From: Mesorhizobium sp. J428
Lineage (GTDB): Bacteria > Pseudomonadota > Alphaproteobacteria > Rhizobiales > Rhizobiaceae
Length of the DNA: 64,000 nucleotides
Assembly (NCBI RefSeq): GCF_024699925.1
Contig: NZ_JAJOMX010000001.1
Coordinates: forward strand, 5,060,001-5,124,000
Direction of reading: 5' to 3'
Below the pieces are notes generated by a model, which worked only from the letters and a program-made list of their open reading frames with translations, did not search any database and had not been told where the DNA came from. Position numbers and translations under genes: made by a program. Shown here piece after piece: positions 58,020 to 64,000 of this stretch. Positions within the stretch are counted from its first letter, which is position 1, and each line of letters opens with the position of its first letter.

Positions 58020-60157
58020 TCAGTTCCCCTCGCGGAGCTGCAGCAGCATGTCCAGCGCCACGCCGCCCTTGGGCAAGGCGACGAAGGGGTTGACCTCGAC
58101 ACTCGCGACGCTGTCGCGATTGGCGGCAGCAAAGCGCGACAGCGCGACGATGGCATGGGCGAGCGCGGTCTTGTCGGAAGGAGCGGCACCGCGCCACCCG
58201 TCGAGCACGGCGCTCGCGCGGATCGCGCCGATCATCCCGAGCGCCGTCTTCTCGTCCACCGGCGCGGGCGCGAACACCACGTCCTTCAGCGCCTCGGCCA
58301 TGGTGCCGCCGAGGCCGAACATGACCACCGGCCCGAGGTCCGGATCGTTCTGCGTGCCGATGATAGTCTCGACGCCACCGGAAAACATCGGCGACACGGT
58401 CGCGCCGGCGATCCGCGCCGCCGGCGCGCACTTTTCGACCGACGTCATCATCTCGCTCCAGGCCTGGCGCAGCGCTGCCTCGTCGGCGAGTCCGAGCTTG
58501 ACACCGCCGACCTCCGTCTTGTGCTGGATGTCGGGCGAGGCGATCTTGAGCACTACCGGATAGGCGAAGCCAGCTGCGGCGGCGGCCGCTTCGTCGACGG
58601 AAACGGCGAGACGCGCCGGAACGTCCGGGACCCCGATGCGGGCGCGCAGAGCCGCACCCGCGGCCGGGTCGGAGGCTGCAGCTTCGAGTTCTGCCCTCGG
58701 CGTCGGCGTCCGGTCGACCGCAGCCCAGGCCGGACGGTCGAAATGGCGGGCGAAGTGCAGCAGCGCGCCGACCGCAGCGACCGCACGGTTCGGATCCTCG
58801 AACACCACGAAGCCCGCCTGCGACATCTCGGATACGGAAATCGTCCGCCGCGCGCGTGACGATCGCCATGACGCGGTCCGGATAGCTGCCGGCGATCTCG
58901 CGCAGCATGGGCTTCAGTTGCCCCGTCACTGACGGCGTCTTGCCCATGTGGGCCATGAAGATGAACAGGATCGGCACGTCGGTGCGGGTGGCGACGATGT
59001 CGATCACCTGACCGTAGAGGCGGAAATCGTTCGAGACCTGCGCCGTCGTGTCAACGGGATTGCCGACGCTGGCGAACGGCAGCAGCGCCTTGATCTCGGT
59101 GGCGGCGCCTTCGGCCAACGGCGGCAGCGACAGGCCGGCTTCGATGCAGGCGTCCGCCATCATGATGCCAACGCCACCGGAAGGCGTGATGACCATGGCC
59201 TCGGCGCCCTTCGGCAGCTTGCCGGGTGCTGCAGGCGCGGGCGAGGTCAACGGCTTCCTCGATCGTGTTCGCTGGCCGGGCGCCATAGGCGCGCAGCACC
59301 GCGTCGAAGATCTGCTTCGATCCGGCCATTGAGCCCGTGTGCGACTTGACCGCGGCGAGGCCCGCTTCCGAGGCACCGGGCTTCAGCGCGATGACCGGCT
59401 TCCTCGCCAGGCGCGCGGCTTCCAGCGCCTGCTTCAGCCGGTCGCCGGAGCGGCAGCCCTCCATGTAGGCGACGATCACCTTCGTCTCTGGATCGGTCGC
59501 CATCCATTCGATGCAGTCGGCCACATCGACGTCAGCCTCGTTGCCGGTGGCGATGAAATGGCTGAAGCCGATGCCGGCCTCGGCCGCAAGCGCCATCACA
59601 TAGGTGCCGACCGCACCGCTCTGGCTGGCGATGCCGACATTACCCTTCGCTGGCCAGACATTGTCGAGCGCCGCCGAGAAGGTGGCGAACAGGCCGGTGT
59701 GAAAGTTGATCAGGCCGAGGCTGTTGGGACCGAGCAGCCGAACGCCGGCGGCGCGGCATTTCGCGGCGATGCGCTGCTGGGCGGCGAGGCCCTCGGCGTC
59801 GATCTCGCCAAAGCCGGCGCTGAACAGGACGATGGCGCGCACGCCGGCAGCGACACAGTCGTCGATCGCGCCTTCCGCCACCGGGGCGGCGACGGCAACG
59901 ACAGCGAGATCGGGCACCTCGCCGACCTCGGCGATGCTCTTCGCGGCCTTGAGGCCGAGGATCTCTGCACGGTTCGGATTGATGGGAACGACGGTGCCGG
60001 AAAAATGCGCCTTCATCAGCGCCACCGGCTTGCCGCCGATCTTGGCGGCGTCCGACGAGGCGCCGATGACGGCGGCCGAACGCGGCCGCATCATCGCCTC
60101 GAGGCTCTCTACGCCGGGCCGCGCGGCTTCGGTGACCGATCCTCCCATCGCGTTCAT
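58020..60157 (-). CDS. NDP-forming acyl-CoA synthetase (two frameshifts)
   Basis: Acetyl-CoA synthetase (ADP-forming) family enzyme with fused subunits, 711 residues after correction. Order of domains: CoA-binding Rossmann fold ('AAVIGASSDAAKIGGKPV'), ligase domain with the phospho-His loop 'VKSHTGSMAGSKQIFDAV', then a C-terminal ATP-grasp domain ('YPVVLKIASPDIQHKTEVGGVKLG'). One extra base near 59221-59245 and one near 58825-58837 break it into three frames that join cleanly. It presumably activates the pathway substrate or a product to its CoA thioester. Confidence 0.88.
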
Positions 60158-61347
60158 GCCGCTCCCCCGGCCTTTCTCAGTTCCGCGATCTCGGCCATCG
60201 AATAGCCGGCCTGCGCCAGAATCTCGTCGGTATGCTCGCCGAGCGCGGGATAGCTGCGTGTCATGCGGCCAGGCGTCTCGTGCAGACGGAACGGTGTGCC
60301 GACATAGCGCGCGCCGCTATCCTGGTCGCGGAAGATGCCGCCGACGGCCTCCAACTGGGGATGCTGCGTCGCCTCGCCGATATCGTGCACCACCGAGACG
60401 TTGACCTTGGCGGCGCTCAGCAAGGCGTGGATGTCGTGCTTGCCCATGGTCCGAGTGACCGAGGAAATGGCCTCGACCACCTCCTTGCGCAGCCGCAGGC
60501 GCTCGGACGCCGTGGCGAACTCCGGCACGCCCAGGACCTGCGGGCTCAACGCATCGACCAGCCGGCGCCACATCTCGTCCGACGGGGCGATGATGACCAC
60601 GTAGCCGTCGTGGGTCGGAAAAGCTTGGTTGGGCACGCTCAGGTGGTTGGCAGTGCCCATGCGGCGGTGCTGGTTCCCGCTCAGCCAGTAGTCCTGGTAG
60701 AAATAGCTCATCAGATGCGCTGAGGAGAGCAGCAGCGAGGTGTCCACCCGCTGCCCCCTGCCCGTCCGCTCGCGATGGAACAGCGCAGCCAGAACGCCGC
60801 TGACAATGGCCAGGCTGGCATGCAGGTCGACGATAGCGCTGCCGGCGCGCGCCGGAGGCCCGCCCTCCTCGCCGGTGATGCTCATCAACCCGGAATGAGC
60901 CTGCAACGCGAGATCGTTGGCGCCCACCTGCGCCAGCGGTCCGACCGGTCCGTAGGCGTGGAAGTCGCAATAGACCAGGCGCGGATTGTCGGTGCCCAGA
61001 TGCTCGTAGCCGAGGCCCCAGCGCTCCATCGTGCCCGGACGGAAATTGTTGACGACGACGTCCGCGCCCAGCGCCAGACGCCGCGCTGCCTTCCGGCCCG
61101 CCTCGGTCGACAGGTCGAGCGCGATCGAGCGCTTGTTGCGGTTGAAGGAGCGGAAGGAGGGGCTCGGCGCTCCGATGCGCTCTAGCTCCGCCTTGGTGGC
61201 GCCGAGATAGCGGCAGTCGTCGCCGCCGTCCGGGTCCTCGACCTTGACCACGTCGGCGCCGAGATCGCCAAGGATTTGCGTGGAATCGGGTCCCGCGAAG
61301 ATGCGCGAGAAATCCACCACACGGATCCCTTCGAGGACCGCCGTCAT
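60154..61347 (-). CDS. CaiB/BaiF family (class III) CoA-transferase
   Basis: 397-residue formyl-CoA transferase-like enzyme that moves CoA between carboxylic acids. Start 'MTAVLEGIRVVDFSRIFAGPDSTQILGDLGADVVKVE' is characteristic, and the catalytic Asp lies in 'RTGRGQRVDTSLLLS'. 'LSTEAGRKAARRLALGADVVVNNFRPG' is also diagnostic. The ATG at 61347 has GGGAGGCG upstream and replaces a much longer open frame that antisenses nothing useful. Its stop overlaps the acyl-CoA synthetase start (ATGA). Confidence 0.94.
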   Translation of the reverse strand: MTAVLEGIRVVDFSRIFAGPDSTQILGDLGADVVKVEDPDGGDDCRYLGATKAELERIGAPSPSFRSFNRNKRSIALDLSTEAGRKAARRLALGADVVVNNFRPGTMERWGLGYEHLGTDNPRLVYCDFHAYGPVGPLAQVGANDLALQAHSGLMSITGEEGGPPARAGSAIVDLHASLAIVSGVLAALFHRERTGRGQRVDTSLLLSSAHLMSYFYQDYWLSGNQHRRMGTANHLSVPNQAFPTHDGYVVIIAPSDEMWRRLVDALSPQVLGVPEFATASERLRLRKEVVEAISSVTRTMGKHDIHALLSAAKVNVSVVHDIGEATQHPQLEAVGGIFRDQDSGARYVGTPFRLHETPGRMTRSYPALGEHTDEILAQAGYSMAEIAELRKAGGAA

Positions 61348-61396
61348 CTGCGCCTCCCGCGGGCGGCGCCAATCGCTGGGCGAGCCGGCATCGTCT

Positions 61397-61840
61397 TCAG
61401 ACGTAGACCGTGGCGTCACCCACGGTGAGCTTGGCGCCCGTATCGTCCTCGCACCAGACATCGAGCGCGCAGGCGGTCCTGCCGTCGGCCTCGGCCACGT
61501 CCGTGACCCTGGCGCAGGCGACAACGATCTGGTCTTCGTAGATGGGCGCGATGTATTTGGTGCGCAACCTGCATCGCCCGGCCACCTGGGCCCCGTAGAC
61601 GTCGACCAACAGACCGAGGATCCAGTTGGTGGACACCATGCCGTCGGCGATGATGCCGGGCAGGCCTTGCTTGCGGGCGTATTCGTCGTCGTCGTGGATG
61701 GTCGGTTCCTGGGTGTGGACGCGGCCGTCGTCGGCGGCGATGGTGGGCTGGGCGTCGACATACCAGCGCATCCGCTCGCGGGTCATCGGGCGCGGCGCGA
61801 GACGGAACTCGGCGCCGGTGGTCAGAGCGTTCTCGACCAT
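61397..61840 (-). CDS. MaoC-type (hot-dog) dehydratase, subunit 2
   Basis: 147-residue hot-dog fold protein. The hydratase-2 motif is recognisable as 'TIHDDDEYARKQGLPGIIADGM', with the Asp and His of MaoC dehydratases. The Met at 61840 has GGAGG at a good distance; an adjacent Met at 61843 is the alternative. It lies 10 bp after another short MaoC-type gene. Paired short MaoC subunits form heteromeric enoyl-CoA hydratases in steroid catabolism, so a similar heterodimer is likely here. Confidence 0.88.
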   Translation of the reverse strand: MVENALTTGAEFRLAPRPMTRERMRWYVDAQPTIAADDGRVHTQEPTIHDDDEYARKQGLPGIIADGMVSTNWILGLLVDVYGAQVAGRCRLRTKYIAPIYEDQIVVACARVTDVAEADGRTACALDVWCEDDTGAKLTVGDATVYV

Positions 61841-61850
61841 CATGTCCTCC

Positions 61851-62295
61851 TCAGGCTGCCTTCGAGGCTTCGCGGTAGGCAAGGATGACCTTGTCCTGGT
61901 AACGGATCAGCAGCTCGCCGGTTTCGGCGTTGCTCAGTTCCATGACGAGCACGACATAGTCGCGCCCGTTCTTCTCGTAGCGGTCGGTCACTTCGCCGCG
62001 CACGCTGAGCCGGTCGCCGACACGTACTGGTGCGAAGACCTCGCAATCATATTCGAAATGGATCCGCGCGCTGGGACCGGTGCCGCCCGGGCAGGCGTGG
62101 CGATAGAGCCGCAGCTTGTCCAGGTGGATCAGCGTCGGCGGCATCATCAGCTCGCTGACGCGACCCTGGAAGCAGGGTTGGTGAAGCTCGACGGCATGAC
62201 AGATGCTCGCGCACCACGAAGGGGCTCAGGGTGTATTCGACCGGACCGAGCAAGTCGCCCTTGTCCAGATCGGTCACCACTCCGCCAATTGCCAT
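61851..62295 (-). CDS. MaoC-type (hot-dog) dehydratase, subunit 1 (frameshifted)
   Basis: Hot-dog fold protein of about 147 residues after correction. Begins 'MAIGGVVTDLDKGDLLGPVEYTLSPFVVREHL', loses frame, then resumes 'HAVELHQPCFQGRVSELMM' and 'RIHFEYDCEVFAPVRVGDRLSV'. One extra T at about 62196-62202 explains the break. The Asp/His hydratase motif is not obvious in this subunit, in line with a non-catalytic partner of the next gene. ATG at 62295 has GAGGAGG upstream. It is the first gene of the minus-strand cluster, divergent from a LysR gene. Confidence 0.82.
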
Positions 62296-62356
62296 CGCCA
62301 CCTCCTCCTCGGGATCATTGTGCCTTCCGGGACGAGTAGCACGCGCCCGGCATGGC

Positions 62357-62368
62357 CTGAACGTTCAG
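62357..62368. promoter_or_regulatory. 12-bp palindrome in the divergent promoter region
   Basis: CTGAACGTTCAG is a perfect palindrome between the LysR gene and the MaoC-led cluster. It could be part of a regulator-binding site. It does not fit the T-N11-A LysR pattern exactly, so the link is only positional. Confidence 0.35.
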
Positions 62369-62454
62369 TGACGACAGGCCATCTTTACACCATTTGAAAA
62401 GACAGACACGCCCGGCTACAGTAATTGTGCATTCTTGCAGAGGTTGGTCGTGCG

Positions 62455-63369
62455 ATGGAGTGGGTTCAGACGCTTCGGTCCTTCGTCGGTGCCGTCCAGC
62501 AAGGCAGCCTTTCAGGCGCTGGACGGCTGCTTGGCAGTTCGCCCGCGTCCATCTCGCGGCACATTACCTCGCTGGAGGAGCAGCTCGGCACCCAGCTCCT
62601 GAAACGTTCGAGCCGTAACCTCGCGCTTACCGAGGCGGGTGAGCTTTACTACAATCAGGTCGAGCAGATCCTGCAGCAGCTCGCCGAAGCCAACCGCAGC
62701 GTGAACCAGCTGCAGACCAAGCCGGAAGGCGTGCTGCGGGTTCATACCCGAATGTTGGTTGGGCAGTTGATTGTCGTGCCCTACTTGCCGGAATTCCTCG
62801 CCCAGTATCCCGACATCCGCGTCGACATAGTGTTGTCGAACAACATTGCCCCGGTCATGGATCAGGGCATCGACGTAGACATCCGCATCGGCAAGCTGGA
62901 GGATTCCTCGCTGATCGCGCGCAAGCTCGCAAGCAGCGAGCGAATAGCCGTGGCGACCCCGGCTTATCTTAGGAGCCGGCCCCCCATCTATTCGCCACAA
63001 GACCTCAGGCAGCACAACTGCCTGACCTACCGCATCAATCTAGGCAACCCCGTCTGGCGCTTCATGGATGCGGAGAAGCGGATCGAGGAAGTGCCCGTGC
63101 GCGGCTCGGTGCAGACCGACTTCGGGCATGCGCTCGTGCAGCTGACCAAAGCCGACGTCGGCATCGCGCTGATGCCCGACTGGTCGGTGCACCGCGAGAT
63201 CGCCGACGGGCGGCTGGTGCGCCTGCTGCCCGGCTACAAGGTGAGTCACGTCGATTTCGAGAATGGCGTCTACGCCGTCTTTCCCGCGTCCCGGCAGACC
63301 TCACTCAAGCTGAGGCTGTTCGTGGATTTCCTCGCTCAGGTGTTCAAGCGCGAGCTGGCGAACCTCTAG
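62455..63369 (+). CDS. LysR-family transcriptional regulator
   Basis: 304-residue regulator. The N-terminal winged helix-turn-helix is 'FVGAVQQGSLSGAGRLLGSSPASISRHITSLEEQLG' (about residues 10-45), followed by the linker helix and the effector domain ('LRVHTRMLVGQLIVVPYLPEFLAQYPDIRVDIVLS', 'DVDIRIGKLEDSSLIARKLASSERIAVATPAYL'). The ATG at 62455 has GAGG 10 bp upstream. It is divergent from the catabolic cluster, the usual position of a pathway-specific LysR activator, and probably responds to a pathway intermediate. Confidence 0.94.
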   Translation: MEWVQTLRSFVGAVQQGSLSGAGRLLGSSPASISRHITSLEEQLGTQLLKRSSRNLALTEAGELYYNQVEQILQQLAEANRSVNQLQTKPEGVLRVHTRMLVGQLIVVPYLPEFLAQYPDIRVDIVLSNNIAPVMDQGIDVDIRIGKLEDSSLIARKLASSERIAVATPAYLRSRPPIYSPQDLRQHNCLTYRINLGNPVWRFMDAEKRIEEVPVRGSVQTDFGHALVQLTKADVGIALMPDWSVHREIADGRLVRLLPGYKVSHVDFENGVYAVFPASRQTSLKLRLFVDFLAQVFKRELANL

Positions 63370-64000
63370 GCGCGCCAGCCGATGGCGTCGGCGAAGCGGC
63401 GCAACTCGGCGACAAAACGCTCTGGCGCCTGGAATGGGATGAAGTGGGCGACGTCCTCGAAGACCACCACTTCCGCCTGTGGCACGAGGCTCCTGATGAC
63501 CTCGGCACTGTCCGAAGGCATCAGCACGTCGTTGCCGCCGGGGATGAGCAACAGCGGGCAGGACAGTTTCGGCAGCTCCGGTCGGATGTCGATGTCGAGA
63601 TAGCCGAGCACCGACAAGGCATAGGCTTCCGGATCCTGGGCGACATAGCGATCGACATAGCGGTCGAAGCGGGCATCGCGCGGCATGCCGTAAAAGGAGC
63701 GGTCGGCCGCCGCCGGCAGCAGCACCTGCATGCCCTCTGCCCGCACCTGGTCCACCCGCGCCCGCAGGATGTCTTTGACTGCGTCCGCGTTGCGCACACC
63801 TGGATTGGTCATCAGCAATCCGGCGCAGCGCGCCGGCGCGGCAACCGCCGTCAGCGCAGCGACCATGCCGCCGATGGCGCATCCGGCGAACAGGGCTCTT
63901 TGGATGCCGAGGCTGTCCAGAACGCCGACGAGATCGAGTGCATGCTCCTGCGCCGTCACCGGCCTGTCCGGATTGGGCGTGCGCCCCGATGCCCGCAGGT
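63366..64000 (-). CDS. Alpha/beta-hydrolase fold protein (5' partial)
   Basis: Alpha/beta-hydrolase whose N-terminus lies beyond the window; the open frame continues to the edge through '...SGRTPNPDRPVTAQEHALDLVGVLDSLGI'. The nucleophile elbow reads 'FAGCAIGGMVA', again with Ala instead of Ser. Acid and His positions are seen in 'LIPGGNDVLMPSDSAEV' and 'EDVAHFIPFQAPERFV'. It is convergent with the LysR gene (4-bp overlap of stops). Likely part of the same accessory region as the other hydrolase. Confidence 0.85.
   Translation of the reverse strand, partial: LRASGRTPNPDRPVTAQEHALDLVGVLDSLGIQRALFAGCAIGGMVAALTAVAAPARCAGLLMTNPGVRNADAVKDILRARVDQVRAEGMQVLLPAAADRSFYGMPRDARFDRYVDRYVAQDPEAYALSVLGYLDIDIRPELPKLSCPLLLIPGGNDVLMPSDSAEVIRSLVPQAEVVVFEDVAHFIPFQAPERFVAELRRFADAIGWRA

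Overview
This is a high-GC alphaproteobacterial chromosome segment. Gene content and order point to Hyphomicrobiales (Rhizobiales), most like Mesorhizobium and other Phyllobacteriaceae. The evidence is an ExoR homologue, PopZ, a fused SecDF, the alphaproteobacterial complex I accessory and assembly homologues (NDUFA12, NDUFAF3-like and NDUFAF6-like proteins), a DUF1127 gene, and the run dgt-argS-SPOR-nagZ-scpAB-tatABC-serS-surE-pcm-LysM/M23. Identifications rest on reading translated sequence; no database search was run.

Layout. 0-9 kb: a DsbA-like fragment, aroQ, accB, accC, aat, a LysE exporter, DUF2155, NDUFA12, a GNAT enzyme, a membrane methyltransferase, map and radC. 8.6-13.3 kb: tig, tRNA-Leu, two membrane or envelope proteins, then a DUF1127 gene followed by three hairpins whose loops carry the same anti-Shine-Dalgarno-like sequence, and a lipoprotein. 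13.3-24 kb: trmFO, an enoyl-CoA hydratase-like gene, a sterol desaturase family gene, the NDUFAF6-like and NDUFAF3-like genes beside secDF and yajC, a DUF815 ATPase, and a LysM/M23 lipoprotein. 24-39.4 kb: a long minus-strand run of housekeeping genes (pcm, surE, serS, tatCBA, an ABC ATPase, scpBA, nagZ, a SPOR protein, argS, dgt). 39.4-52.2 kb: erpA, xth, exoR, ilvD, a TetR regulator with a divergent membrane protein, valS, popZ, tolC, a second pcm, tRNA-Cys and tRNA-Asn.

52.2-64 kb looks accessory. Next to tRNA-Asn lies about 1.3 kb of decayed sequence with remnants of an SMP-30-type protein and an acyl-CoA dehydrogenase. A catabolic cluster follows: enoyl-CoA hydratase, alpha/beta-hydrolase, double CMD-domain protein, a pair of unequal acyl-CoA dehydrogenases, an NDP-forming acyl-CoA synthetase, a CaiB-type CoA-transferase and two short MaoC-type hydratases. 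A LysR regulator is divergent from it and a second alpha/beta-hydrolase runs off the end. Together they look like a CoA-thioester degradation pathway for a substrate that cannot be named from sequence.

At least 17 one- or two-base indels, many in short runs or GC-rich stretches, break conserved genes throughout the window, including trmFO, nagZ, tolC and xth. The density and the perfect continuation in a second frame suggest consensus errors rather than real gene death. I therefore annotate those genes across the breaks.

The most interesting candidates are the DUF1127-linked triple hairpin small-RNA array, an insertion of about 53 residues with lower GC in seryl-tRNA synthetase, the catabolic cluster with its alpha/beta-hydrolases lacking the nucleophilic serine, and a clear palindromic TetR operator.
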